From Salinicola acroporae (lineage in GTDB: Bacteria > Pseudomonadota > Gammaproteobacteria > Pseudomonadales > Halomonadaceae), in assembly GCF_003206615.1 (NCBI RefSeq), contig NZ_PZJW01000004.1, positions 293,081-357,080 of the forward strand: a stretch of 64,000 nt of DNA, given 5' to 3'. Both the position numbers and the translations under genes were made by a program. Within the stretch, counting starts at the first letter, position 1. The number at the start of each line of letters is the position of its first letter. Shown here one piece after another: positions 17,943 to 26,740 of the stretch. The notes below the pieces were generated by a model. That model was not told where the DNA came from. It was given only the letters and a program-made list of their open reading frames with translations, and searched no databases.

Positions 17943-19178
17943 CTAGAACGCTTCCCACTCGGCGGTTTCCGACTCGCGGCGGCGGGGCGGCTGGGCGTCT
18001 GCAGGCCTGGTGCTCACCGCCGGCAGCGGGGCGGCCTGCGGGCGCCGCGGGCTGGTCGCGGTGCGAGTATCGAGGCGGAATACCGCAACCACCGACTGCA
18101 GCTCGTTGGCTTCCTCCTCCAGCGCCCGCGCGGCGTTGGCGGCCTGCTGCACCAGCGCGGCGTTCTGCTGGGTGACCTGATCCATCTGGGTCACCGCCTG
18201 ATTGACCTGGGTGATGCCGTGGTTCTGCTCCTCCGAAGCCGCGGCGATCTCGTGCATGATCTCGCTGACCCGGGCGATCGATGTGACGATGTCGTTCATC
18301 GTGGTACCGGCCTTGTCGGCCAGGGCGGCGCCGCTCTCGACCCGCTCGGCGGAGCGCTGGATCAGGTCGCGGATCGCCTTGGCCGCATCGGCCGAACGCC
18401 TGGCCAGTGTCTGCACCTCGTTGGCGACCACGGCGAAGCCGCGGCCCTGCTCGCCGGCGCGGGCCGCCTCCACCGAGGCGTTGAGGGCGAGGATATTGGT
18501 CTGGAACGCTACCGCGTCGATGGCGTCGAGCAGCGCCACCGCCTGGCGCGAGTTCTCGCTGATCTCGTGCATCGTGCTTACCACGCCACCGACCACCTCG
18601 CCACCGCGGTGCGCCACACCGGTGGCCTCGCTCGCCAGCTGGCTCGCCTGGACCGCATTGTCGGCGTTCTGGCGCACGGTCGAGGTCAGCTGCTCCATGC
18701 TCGCGGCCGTCTCTTCCAGCGATGCTGCCTGCTGTTCGGTGCGCGAGGAGAGGTCGGTGTTGCCTTGGGCGATGCCGCTGGCGCCGTCGAGCACGTTGTC
18801 GCAGGCGCTGCGCACGTTGCCGACGGTGCGTGAGAGATGGCTCTGGGTCTGCGCCATGGCCGCGAACAGTCGCCCGATCTCGTTGTTGCCGCGGCGCTCC
18901 ACCGGCACCGACAGATCGCCGGCGGCGAGCTTTTCGCAATGCTCCACCAGGCGCTCCAGCGGACGAATCACGTTGACCGTCACGCCCCACAGCACGATCG
19001 CCACCAGGACCAGGGTCGCCACCACCGCGGCGGCGATGCCGGCGTTGATCAGGGCCGGCGAGACATCGCTGTTGACGGCGTAGGCGGCCAGCCCCGCGAC
19101 CCCCAGCACCAGGAGTGTGAATGCCACCAGTACCAGCAGCCAGCTGGTCTTCACGGTCATGTCTGCGAGACGTTTCAT
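17943..19178 (-). CDS. Methyl-accepting chemotaxis protein without a periplasmic domain
   Basis: 411-aa chemoreceptor. Two transmembrane helices (about residues 12-34 and 46-68) are joined by only about ten residues, so there is no ligand-binding domain in the periplasm. A HAMP region (about 69-120) and a full signalling domain follow, with the hairpin tip FQTNILALNASVEAARAGEQGRGFAVVANEV. The last five residues, EWEAF, fit the CheR/CheB docking pentapeptide (NWETF in E. coli). It probably senses an intracellular or membrane-energy signal (inference). No other chemotaxis gene is adjacent. The 287-bp gap before it (17656-17942) shows nothing recognisable. Confidence 0.9.
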   Translation of the reverse strand: MKRLADMTVKTSWLLVLVAFTLLVLGVAGLAAYAVNSDVSPALINAGIAAAVVATLVLVAIVLWGVTVNVIRPLERLVEHCEKLAAGDLSVPVERRGNNEIGRLFAAMAQTQSHLSRTVGNVRSACDNVLDGASGIAQGNTDLSSRTEQQAASLEETAASMEQLTSTVRQNADNAVQASQLASEATGVAHRGGEVVGGVVSTMHEISENSRQAVALLDAIDAVAFQTNILALNASVEAARAGEQGRGFAVVANEVQTLARRSADAAKAIRDLIQRSAERVESGAALADKAGTTMNDIVTSIARVSEIMHEIAAASEEQNHGITQVNQAVTQMDQVTQQNAALVQQAANAARALEEEANELQSVVAVFRLDTRTATSPRRPQAAPLPAVSTRPADAQPPRRRESETAEWEAF

Positions 19179-19357
19179 GCTTGGTTCACCTGCCTTCCCT
19201 TAGTATCCGCGTGGGTGCCGAGTACGGTTTATCGGCGCTTGCGCCAGCGCCTTGAGTACCGGCCGCTGCGGCAAACTGGCACACCTGGCCGACGCCGTGG
19301 CCCCGAGGGCGTCGCTGGCGACGTCACTTCTTCTCGACAGGCAGCGGAGTACAGCAG

Positions 19358-20011
19358 ATGAACGCACAACGGATCCTTTCCCAGCTCATGAAGCAGGCGG
19401 GTAGCGGTCAGCGCCAGAAGTCCGGCAGCAGTGGTGTCGACATCAAGTCGCTGCTCGGCGGCGGTGCGTTGGGCATGCTGGTCGGCAGCAAGCGCGGGCG
19501 CAGCATGGGGGGCAAGGCGATCAAGTACGGCGCCTTGGCTGGCCTGGGCGCCCTGGCCTGGAAAGCCTGGCAGACGCACCAGGCGCAGAAATCGGCGCCT
19601 GCCGAGGCGACGACTGCTACGGACCAGCCGCTGGAACAGCTCTCCGGCGAGCGGCAGGAGACTCGCAGCCTGGTGATTCTGCGGGCGATGATCGCCGCCG
19701 CGCGTGCCGACGGCCATATCGATGCCCGGGAGCGGGCCGCGCTGGCCGAGCAGATCGACGCGCTCGGTGCCGACGACGAACTTCACGCCTGGGTGGAGCA
19801 GCAGATGTCCGTGCCACTGGACGCCGATGCCATCGCTCGCGATGCCGATTCACCCCAGGCAGCGCGCGAGGTCTACTTGGCCAGCGTGGCGATCGTCGAT
19901 GAGCAGAACCCGATGGAGCGGGCCTGGCTCGACCAACTGTCGGCAGCGCTCAAGCTCGACGGCGATCTCTGCCGTACGCTGGAACGTCAGACCGGCGAAA
20001 GCCCGGCCTAG
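19358..20011 (+). CDS. DUF533 (YebE-like, TerB-fold) protein
   Basis: 217-aa protein with a Gly-rich N-terminal part and a short hydrophobic stretch (GALGMLVGSK, then IKYGALAGLGALAWKAW, about residues 57-73), followed by a TerB-like helical domain (residues about 100-210) starting LVILRAMIAAARADGHIDARERAAL. This matches E. coli YebE and relatives; the function is unknown. GGAG lies upstream of the ATG. Its stop overlaps the convergent MFS gene by 4 bp. Confidence 0.85.
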   Translation: MNAQRILSQLMKQAGSGQRQKSGSSGVDIKSLLGGGALGMLVGSKRGRSMGGKAIKYGALAGLGALAWKAWQTHQAQKSAPAEATTATDQPLEQLSGERQETRSLVILRAMIAAARADGHIDARERAALAEQIDALGADDELHAWVEQQMSVPLDADAIARDADSPQAAREVYLASVAIVDEQNPMERAWLDQLSAALKLDGDLCRTLERQTGESPA

Positions 20012-21261
20012 GCCGGGTTTGTGCATCGCGCCCGGGGCTCGGATTCGGCCTCGGGCGGGCGCTGGGTCAAGGTTCCGAAGAACGCGGCCAGGGACAGCAG
20101 CGCCACCAGGCTGCCATAGGCGTAGGTGGTGGGTATCAGGCCCAGGTGCTGTGTCATGATCCCGCCACACAGGGCCAGCGTACTGGCGGATAGATAGCAA
20201 ATCACATAGAACGCTGCCATCAACGCCGACCGCTCGGTGGGCGGTGCCAGGGGCATGACGACGCGCATGGCGCCCATGAACGCGGCGCCGAAGCCGATGC
20301 CGGCGACCGCCGTCCCGACCAGTAGTATCCCCACCGCCCGTTGATGGACTCCCAGCAGCAAGCCGAGCATGCCGACGATCAGGCAGGCGGTGCCCAGCAG
20401 TACTGCCAGGCGTGGCGGTCGGGCGCGCAGGACCAGCACGCTGATGCCGCCGATGAACGGGAGCAGGAAGGTGATCAGGCAGCCCACCAGCGGGTTGTGG
20501 ACACCGCTGATCGTCTCCACGAGGGTGGGCCCCAGCGAAAGCGAGAAGCCCCCCAGCGCCCAGGAGGAAACAACGGCCGGGACGACGCGAAACAGTGGCC
20601 CGCGCACGGATGGTGGAATCGTCGCTCGGGGGCGAAGTGCCGCCAGGACACCGGGACGCGGCGTCACGCTCTCTGGAATTCGCCTGAGACAGGTGCCCAT
20701 GACGACGAGCAGGACGATCAGCACCAGATAGACCATTCGCATCGGCGCTGGCGCGTAGGTCACCAGCAGACCGGCGAACAGCGCGCCGATTCCCATTCCG
20801 GAGAGCGGTGCGATGCTCGCCAGCACCGGCCCGCGATGATGGTCGCTGTCGAGCATCGCCGCGGCCAGGGCGCTGGTCACGATACCGGTGGCCAAGCCCT
20901 GCAGAATCCTTGCCGCTAGCACCCAGACGAGCCCGTCGGCGACCACGAACAGCAGCAGCGACAGGATCTCGACGACGATGGCGATCGCCACCACCGGTCG
21001 CCGGCCGATGTAATCGGATAGCGAACCGGTGACCAGCAACGCCAGCAGCAGCGCGAAGACGTAACTCGCGAAGACCAGCGTCAGCCAGGTCGTGGAGAAG
21101 TGCCAGCTGGTCTGATAGATCCGGTAGAGTGGCGTCGGGGCGCTCGAGGCCGCAAGAAACGTCACCATCAATACCGCGTAGTAGACCAGCGAACCGAGCC
21201 GGGGGGCCGGATAGGCATTGGCCGACAGGGATGAAGATGGAGGTGACATGGGGGTATCCAT
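20008..21261 (-). CDS. MFS transporter under TetR control
   Basis: 417-aa major facilitator with 12 predicted transmembrane helices and the motif GSLSDYIGRRPV between helices 2 and 3. It is probably a drug or metabolite efflux pump, judging from its divergent TetR regulator. The start at 21261 is used for lack of a better ribosome-binding site; an ATG at 21249 is possible. A 13-bp palindrome lies immediately upstream. The C-terminus ends in a hydrophilic tail and overlaps the convergent DUF533 gene by 4 bp. Confidence 0.87.
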   Translation of the reverse strand: MDTPMSPPSSSLSANAYPAPRLGSLVYYAVLMVTFLAASSAPTPLYRIYQTSWHFSTTWLTLVFASYVFALLLALLVTGSLSDYIGRRPVVAIAIVVEILSLLLFVVADGLVWVLAARILQGLATGIVTSALAAAMLDSDHHRGPVLASIAPLSGMGIGALFAGLLVTYAPAPMRMVYLVLIVLLVVMGTCLRRIPESVTPRPGVLAALRPRATIPPSVRGPLFRVVPAVVSSWALGGFSLSLGPTLVETISGVHNPLVGCLITFLLPFIGGISVLVLRARPPRLAVLLGTACLIVGMLGLLLGVHQRAVGILLVGTAVAGIGFGAAFMGAMRVVMPLAPPTERSALMAAFYVICYLSASTLALCGGIMTQHLGLIPTTYAYGSLVALLSLAAFFGTLTQRPPEAESEPRARCTNPA

Positions 21262-21265
21262 TAAT

Positions 21266-21278
21266 GCTAAAATTTTGC
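21266..21278. promoter_or_regulatory. Candidate TetR operator 1 (MFS-proximal)
   Basis: GCTAAAATTTTGC, near-palindromic, 5 bp upstream of the MFS start. It matches operator 2 at 10 of 13 positions; the shared core ATTTTGCGTT recurs 47 bp away. Confidence 0.5.
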
Positions 21279-21312
21279 GTTAGAGAGAGTTTGAACTTGG
21301 CAGGCTCATAAA

Positions 21313-21325
21313 GCAAATATTTTGC
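21313..21325. promoter_or_regulatory. Candidate TetR operator 2 (tetR-proximal)
   Basis: GCAAATATTTTGC, perfect 5-bp arms with a 3-bp centre, 27 bp upstream of the tetR start. Together with operator 1 it would let the regulator control both divergent genes. Confidence 0.5.
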
Positions 21326-21352
21326 GTTTGTGCTCTTCATCAGTGAACCACC

Positions 21353-21922
21353 ATGCCGATCAAAGAAGCCGTCAGACCGGGCGGACGCAGTGCCCGGGTA
21401 CAGGAAGCCGTCCATCAGGCCGTTCGCGAGCTGCAGGCGGTCAAATCGCGCGATGAGTTGACGGTGCCCCAGGTCGCCGAACTGGCCGGCGTCACACCGT
21501 CGACGATCTACCGGCGCTGGGGCAATCTGGCGGAACTGGTCGCCGACGTCTCCGTCGAGCGCATGCGCCCCGACGAGGATCCCGTGGATACCGGTACCCT
21601 GGCGGGCGACCTGCAGGCCTGGGGCGAGCAGTATCTCGAGGAGATGACATCGGTGCCTGGTCAGCGCGCCCTCAACGATGTGATGGCCAGCGCGGACAAC
21701 GGGCGTCGAGAGCGCTGCTGCCGCTACAGTGAATCGCTCATGGCGACACTGCGGGAGCGTGCGCTTTCGCGCGGCGAGGCGGCGGTGCCACCCCTGGAGC
21801 GCCTCGTCGACGGTGTGGTGGCGCCGATGACCTACCGCCTTCTATACGATCGCGAATCGGCGACCGCCGCCAATCTCCGGCGCTGGATCGTCCGCGCGCT
21901 GGCCGTGGAAGATGCCGACTGA
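21353..21922 (+). CDS. TetR/AcrR-family regulator
   Basis: 189-aa protein with an N-terminal helix-turn-helix (ELTVPQVAELAGVTPSTIYRRWGN, about residues 38-61) and a C-terminal all-helical domain. It is divergent from the MFS gene with two matching palindromes between them, so it is probably the local repressor of the pump. It is convergent with sctU, with only 3 bp between the stops, and marks one edge of the type III secretion island. Confidence 0.9.
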   Translation: MPIKEAVRPGGRSARVQEAVHQAVRELQAVKSRDELTVPQVAELAGVTPSTIYRRWGNLAELVADVSVERMRPDEDPVDTGTLAGDLQAWGEQYLEEMTSVPGQRALNDVMASADNGRRERCCRYSESLMATLRERALSRGEAAVPPLERLVDGVVAPMTYRLLYDRESATAANLRRWIVRALAVEDAD

Positions 21923-21925
21923 CGC

Positions 21926-22975
21926 TCAGATCAGCTTGGCAGCCACCAGCAGGTCGGCCACCGCCTGGAAGGTCCCGTCGGGTATCGGATCGCCATTGCT
22001 GGCCCGTCTGGCGATGCTGGCAGCGAGCGTGGCGTCCGCTGCCCGGGGGAGGTGGCGGGAGTTGGCACTCACCAGCAGCGCCGCGGCCTGGTCCGGCGAC
22101 GCCTTGCAGGTGACCAGCGGTACCGGCGTTTCGCCGCGCACGTAGCGAATACCGACCAGCCAGCCATCTTCGGTGCCGATCATCATCGAGGCGTGCTGCA
22201 CGCCGACCTTGGCGTTCAACTGATGCATCTCGCGCCGCCGCTTGCGGCGCTCCTGGTTCATCGTCGGGTCGCCTTCCTGGTCCTTGCGCTCCCGCTTCTG
22301 CTCGGTCTTGGTCATGCGCTGGTCGCGGCGGAACAGCCAGCGCTGCAGCATCACGTCGAAGCCGCCCACCAGCAGGAACGCGATCAGCGCCGTGATCACC
22401 AGCGGTTGCAGCAGGTCGAGAAAAGTCCCCTGGATGCAGCCGAACCCGCAGCTCGACGACTCCATCAGCGACTGCAGGCCCAGGCCATAGACCACGATCA
22501 GGGCGATCCCCAGCGCCACCATCTTGAACAGCGACTTGAGGAATTCGACCAGGCCGCGCATCGAGAAGATGCGCTTGAATCCCTGCACCGGATCGACTTT
22601 CTCCGCCTTGGGCAGCACCGGTTCGGTGGCGAAGACGAATCCCTGCGACACCACGATGTTGGTCAGCACGATGATCACGAAGGTGAGTGCCACCAGTGGT
22701 ACCACCGACAGCAGCAGTACCTCGCCCGCCTGCGCGACCAGCCGCGGCCACAGCGAGTCGAAGGGCTCGGTGTAGAGCCGCGCGGTGGTGTCGAGCAGGC
22801 CCTGCACCCGGGCGATGATATGGCTGGCGCTGACCGCGATGTAGAGCGTGCACGCCAGCAGCACCATGGCCGTGACCAGGTCCGCGCTCTTGGAAATCTG
22901 GCCCTTCTTGCGGGCGTCGCGAAGCTTCTTCGTCGACGGCGGTAGCGTCTTTTCCTCGGATGGTTGCTGGCTCAT
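21926..22975 (-). CDS. sctU: Type III secretion export-switch protein SctU lacking the NPTH motif
   Basis: 349-aa YscU/HrcU/RhcU homologue. The N-terminus (EKTLPPSTKKLRDARKKGQ), four membrane segments (about residues 31-52, 84-110, 150-172, 188-208) and the cytoplasmic linker with KRERKDQEGDPTMNQ and RRKRRREMH are typical. Where the family has the self-cleaving NPTH in front of a conserved strand, this protein reads GTED (residues 267-270, bases 22166-22177) in the context MMIGTEDGWLVGIRY. The rest of the C-terminal domain (DQAAALLVSA, DGTFQAVADLL) is intact, so it is not a frameshift. It is the last gene of the sctI-to-U block, after the translocator gene. Confidence 0.9.
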   Translation of the reverse strand: MSQQPSEEKTLPPSTKKLRDARKKGQISKSADLVTAMVLLACTLYIAVSASHIIARVQGLLDTTARLYTEPFDSLWPRLVAQAGEVLLLSVVPLVALTFVIIVLTNIVVSQGFVFATEPVLPKAEKVDPVQGFKRIFSMRGLVEFLKSLFKMVALGIALIVVYGLGLQSLMESSSCGFGCIQGTFLDLLQPLVITALIAFLLVGGFDVMLQRWLFRRDQRMTKTEQKRERKDQEGDPTMNQERRKRRREMHQLNAKVGVQHASMMIGTEDGWLVGIRYVRGETPVPLVTCKASPDQAAALLVSANSRHLPRAADATLAASIARRASNGDPIPDGTFQAVADLLVAAKLI

Positions 22976-23002
22976 GGTGCGATGTGTTCACCTGCCGAGG
23001 CG

Positions 23003-26000
23003 TCAGGAGCCGACGGTCGAGCCCTCGTCCATCTTGGTGTCGAGATTGCTGCCATCGCCGGCGTAGTCCTCATGATCGAAATCGTCCCAGGTAGAGTCGG
23101 GAAGATGGCCCTCCCGCACGTAAAACTCGTACTCGTCACTCCGGTAGTCGAGGATGCTCTCGTCGTCCGGGGCGTCGCGCTGGCCGTAGTTCCGGACATA
23201 CGCTTCGAGGAACTCGTAGCGCGTCACGCCATCCTCGGTCAGTAGACCATCCTGGTCGAGGGAGGTGAAGAGCTCCTTGAGGTCGGCTTCGTGTCCTTCC
23301 AGTGCGTTGGTGCGCTTGATGTCCTGGACGATGGAAAACGGCAGCGTCGCCAGCGTCAGGCCGGCGGAGATCCAGAACAGCGGCCCGGTGGCGGCGCGGG
23401 CGACGGCAATGCCCTTGAGGGCGGCCAGCGACGAGGCGCCGCCGGCAAGGCCGAAGGCGCCCGCCGCGACGGTCACCGCGCCCTGGCCGATGGTGGCGCC
23501 ATCGCCGGCGTCCGCGCCGCGCTTGATCATCAGCCCACCGAGGGCGATGTCCAGCGCACCGGTGGCCGAGTTGGCGGCCCCATCCAGCACGCGCAGGAAA
23601 GAGCTGACAGAGCGGGTCGTCGTCGTGGCATCGGGCAGGGCCGGGTTCTTGGCATATCCGTTCTGGGCGCCCTCGACTACCTTCTTGGCGTCTTCATAGG
23701 AAATATCCAGCTTCTTGGCGAGTGCCTTCTGATCGCCTACCGGGGCGTCGTCGATGATCTGCTGGATATTCTCGCTGAAACGCTCCCAGGTGTGGGCATC
23801 AGGAGCGGGCGCCTTGCCCTTGACCTTATCGTCGGCCCAGATCTGCGGTAGCGTCTTGTCCAGCCCCAGCATGGCGTTGACGTTGGTGCCCTTGACCTTG
23901 TCTCTGATGTGGCTGCCGAGGTTGACGAAGTGCTGGCTGGCGCCGAGGAAACTGATGAACTCCTTGGCCACGGCCATCCGCGCCTCGTCGCTGTCGGCCA
24001 GCTTGCTGCCACCGCCGGCGAGCTGGTAGATGCCCGAGGCGAGCGAGATCAATCCGCCGGTCGAGCCCAGCGCGCCGTTGCTGTTGAGCGTGCTGATCAG
24101 CGACAGCATGCCGCCGTTGGTCTTCTCGTTGAGCGCCTTGTAGACGCCGTTCTTCATCAGGCCGTCGATATCCGACTGGGTGATGGCGCCGTTTTTCTGG
24201 AAGCGGTCGCCCAGCTCCTGCAGCGCCTTGCCGAAATTCTTCGCCGTCTGCTGATCGTTGAGATACTCGTTGACGAACTTGTCGATCGACTCCGCCGTGC
24301 GCCTCGGAATATCCACACCGGCACGCTTGAGCGCGGTCAGTACCATCTTGACCACATCCTGTGTGGCCGTCGCGGTGTTGGCATCATTGATCTGGTCGGG
24401 GTTGGCGAGCAGGTCATCGAGATCGGTGATCATCGAGTCGAGCTGTAGATTCTGGGCGAATTCGGCCGCCTTGTCGCTCTCTTCGGTGGCCGGGAACAGT
24501 GTCGAGAGCGCATTGTAGGTCCGCGAGATATCCTGCTCGGCGAGCTCACCCTGGCCGCTCTCGCGCAGGTCGTTGATGTAGTCGATGTACGCTTCGCTGA
24601 AGGCGGTCTCCTCCAGTCGTGATGCGATGCCGTCCTTGTCGGCGACCTTGTCGACGGCGCCTTCCTGGGCTTCCAGGTAATCCTGCTGCACGGCATCGGA
24701 GGCGAAAAGGTCGCCGAGACGGGTATCGAGTTTCTCGCCATCGATGATTGACGAGAGATCATCGCCGGTGACGTGATCGAGGCTCAGCCCCTCCGAGATA
24801 TCGAGGCCGACCAGGTCCAGGCCGTTGTCGAGCGCCCCCTGGGCGCGCAGGGCACGGTAGAACTGGGCGCGCTCGTCGTTCTTGTCGATGCTGCCGTCCT
24901 CGATCCCCGTCTTCCACGCTTCGATCAGGTTCTGCCAGGTCAGCTCGCTGACGGTCAGCTTGCGTGAACTGTCGTCCGGGTCGCTCTCGCTGGTCTCCAT
25001 CGACTGGATGTCGACATCGCTGAAGGCCGGCAGGTCGTGATCGCGCCGCGCCGTGTCCAGCTCCGCGTTGTCGGACAGGCGCTGGGTGTTGGTCTCGCCG
25101 CCGTGCCGCGACCAGTAACCGTCGAAGACATTCTGGACCGCCTGGCCATCGTCTCCGGCCGCGTGCCGGATCCGCTCGCGCAGGTCGTCGTTGACCTGGG
25201 TGGTGGCCTCCTCGCGGGAGGCGCCGTCGCTCAGCTTGCTGTCGATCAGGTTCTGGTAGAGCTGTGACAGCGTCTCCGAGCTTTCGATATGCAGAATCTG
25301 GCGCGAGTCGGTCAGGGTGCTGCCTGCCAGGCCGGATGAGAGCGCGTTGAGGTTGTCCTCGTAGTCCGGGTTGTCGGTCACGGTGTGGTCGGCGAGGAAG
25401 TCGTCGTAGGCTGCGTAGCCGGCGTCGATGGCGGCGTCCTTGCCGCCATGACGCTCCCAGTAGCCGTTGAGCACGTCGAGTCCGTCGTCGCTGTCCTTGT
25501 CGGCGTCGGTCAAGGCGTTGCCGGTGCGTGCGAAGAGGTCTTCCCTGGCGTCGTCGATGGCCGCTTGGAGATCCGGGGCGTCGCCGCGCTCACGCTGCTG
25601 GTCGAGTTGATACGCCACCAGCTGGCGGAACTGGCTGGCGGCCTCTCCGGTCAGCGGTCTTACCGTGCGGTCATCGATATCGATGCCTTCGGCCATGTCG
25701 GAGGAGAGCGAATTCAGCGTGTCGTCGTAGGCGATGTCGCCCTCGTCGCGATTGGCCAGATAGCTCTCCTGGGCCAGCTTCTCGGTATCGGCTTCGCCAC
25801 CGTGACGCTTGAAATAGCCGTCGAAGACATTGGCGACGTCACCACCGCCGACGCTATCGATGCGCTCGCGCAGATCGTCGTTGACGTGATCCATCGCTTC
25901 CTGAGTATCGTCGCCCTGATCGATCCGGTTCTGGATCAGATTCTTGTAGAGTCGGGAGAGCGTGTCCGATGCGTCGAGATGCAGGATCTTGCGTTGGTCG

Positions 26001-26566
26001 GTCAGCGTGCCGCCGGCCATCCCCAGGGCCAGCGCATTGAGGTTGTCTTCGTAATCGGGGTTGTCTGTCAGCGTGGTATCGGCCAGGAAGTCGCCGTAGG
26101 CGTCATAACCCGCGTCGATCGCGGCCTCTTCGCCGCCGTGGCGCTTCCAGTAGCCTTCGAAGACATCCAGGCCCTTGTCGGCGTTGCGGTCGGCGTTGTC
26201 GAGGGCATGCCCGATGCGGTCGAACAGTGCTTTCCTGGCGTTGTCGATCGCCTTGGCTAGGTCGGGGCGCTTGCCGTCGGCGCGCTGGGCGTTGAGCTCG
26301 GCGGTGACCAGCTTCTCGAACTGGTCCGCGGCGCCCCCCGTCAGACTGGAAACCCGACGCTTGTCGATGTCGATGCCGTCCGCCATGTCCACCGCCAGCG
26401 AATTCAGCGTGTCCTCGTAAGCCTGACTGCCGGGTTCGAGATCTTCTTTCTCCGCGCCACCCTCCTTGGCCATTTTCTGCGCCAGCTCGAGCAAGGAGGT
26501 GAAGACCTGAGTGGGGGCGGACGAGACCGGATCTTTGTCGAGGGTGACATCATCGTTGACGCGCAT
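23003..26566 (-). CDS. Large NolX/HrpF/HrpK-type T3SS translocator candidate with tandem repeats
   Basis: 1187-aa acidic protein without a signal peptide. Residues 49-278 and 279-about 497 are a 230-residue tandem duplication, each copy holding two sub-units that end in F/LxGYxxRHGG (residues 138, 250, 368, 483). A hydrophobic region lies at about 1003-1082 (GALDIALGGLMI to FWISAGLTLATLPFSIV). The C-terminus (TRYEFLEAYVRNYGQRDAPD, ILDYRSDEYEFY) resembles the HrpF/NolX/HrpK family. N-terminal repeats plus late hydrophobic segments fit a pore-forming translocator. The ATG at 26566 has only AGAGAG upstream; an in-frame ATG near 26618 is possible. It sits between sctT and sctU. Confidence 0.75.
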   Translation of the reverse strand: MRVNDDVTLDKDPVSSAPTQVFTSLLELAQKMAKEGGAEKEDLEPGSQAYEDTLNSLAVDMADGIDIDKRRVSSLTGGAADQFEKLVTAELNAQRADGKRPDLAKAIDNARKALFDRIGHALDNADRNADKGLDVFEGYWKRHGGEEAAIDAGYDAYGDFLADTTLTDNPDYEDNLNALALGMAGGTLTDQRKILHLDASDTLSRLYKNLIQNRIDQGDDTQEAMDHVNDDLRERIDSVGGGDVANVFDGYFKRHGGEADTEKLAQESYLANRDEGDIAYDDTLNSLSSDMAEGIDIDDRTVRPLTGEAASQFRQLVAYQLDQQRERGDAPDLQAAIDDAREDLFARTGNALTDADKDSDDGLDVLNGYWERHGGKDAAIDAGYAAYDDFLADHTVTDNPDYEDNLNALSSGLAGSTLTDSRQILHIESSETLSQLYQNLIDSKLSDGASREEATTQVNDDLRERIRHAAGDDGQAVQNVFDGYWSRHGGETNTQRLSDNAELDTARRDHDLPAFSDVDIQSMETSESDPDDSSRKLTVSELTWQNLIEAWKTGIEDGSIDKNDERAQFYRALRAQGALDNGLDLVGLDISEGLSLDHVTGDDLSSIIDGEKLDTRLGDLFASDAVQQDYLEAQEGAVDKVADKDGIASRLEETAFSEAYIDYINDLRESGQGELAEQDISRTYNALSTLFPATEESDKAAEFAQNLQLDSMITDLDDLLANPDQINDANTATATQDVVKMVLTALKRAGVDIPRRTAESIDKFVNEYLNDQQTAKNFGKALQELGDRFQKNGAITQSDIDGLMKNGVYKALNEKTNGGMLSLISTLNSNGALGSTGGLISLASGIYQLAGGGSKLADSDEARMAVAKEFISFLGASQHFVNLGSHIRDKVKGTNVNAMLGLDKTLPQIWADDKVKGKAPAPDAHTWERFSENIQQIIDDAPVGDQKALAKKLDISYEDAKKVVEGAQNGYAKNPALPDATTTTRSVSSFLRVLDGAANSATGALDIALGGLMIKRGADAGDGATIGQGAVTVAAGAFGLAGGASSLAALKGIAVARAATGPLFWISAGLTLATLPFSIVQDIKRTNALEGHEADLKELFTSLDQDGLLTEDGVTRYEFLEAYVRNYGQRDAPDDESILDYRSDEYEFYVREGHLPDSTWDDFDHEDYAGDGSNLDTKMDEGSTVGS
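25076..25732 (-). repeat. Translocator repeat copy 2 (residues 279-497)
   Basis: Second unit: AYDDTLNSL (279), GYWERHGG (368), DNPDYEDNLNAL (398) and GYWSRHGG (483). Protein similarity is high but substitutions are spread throughout, suggesting an old duplication kept under selection. Confidence 0.85.
25733..26422 (-). repeat. Translocator repeat copy 1 (residues 49-278)
   Basis: First 230-codon unit. Landmarks AYEDTLNSL (49), GYWKRHGG (138), DNPDYEDNLNAL (168) and GYFKRHGG (250) recur exactly 230 residues later, apart from a 3-residue insertion in the last one. Confidence 0.85.
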
Positions 26567-26740
26567 CGGCTTGTTCTCTCTACAAGGAGGTTGGCTCGAG
26601 GACGCCGACGTTCGATCCATGAACAGGACGGGACGGCATCGCGGGAAGACGCCTCCAGTATTCCGGCGCCGGATGACGCCCCGATGGCAACGGTGAAACG
26701 CCAAGTAACGGACTGTATGGCTTTGGTGGGGGAACGGCGG

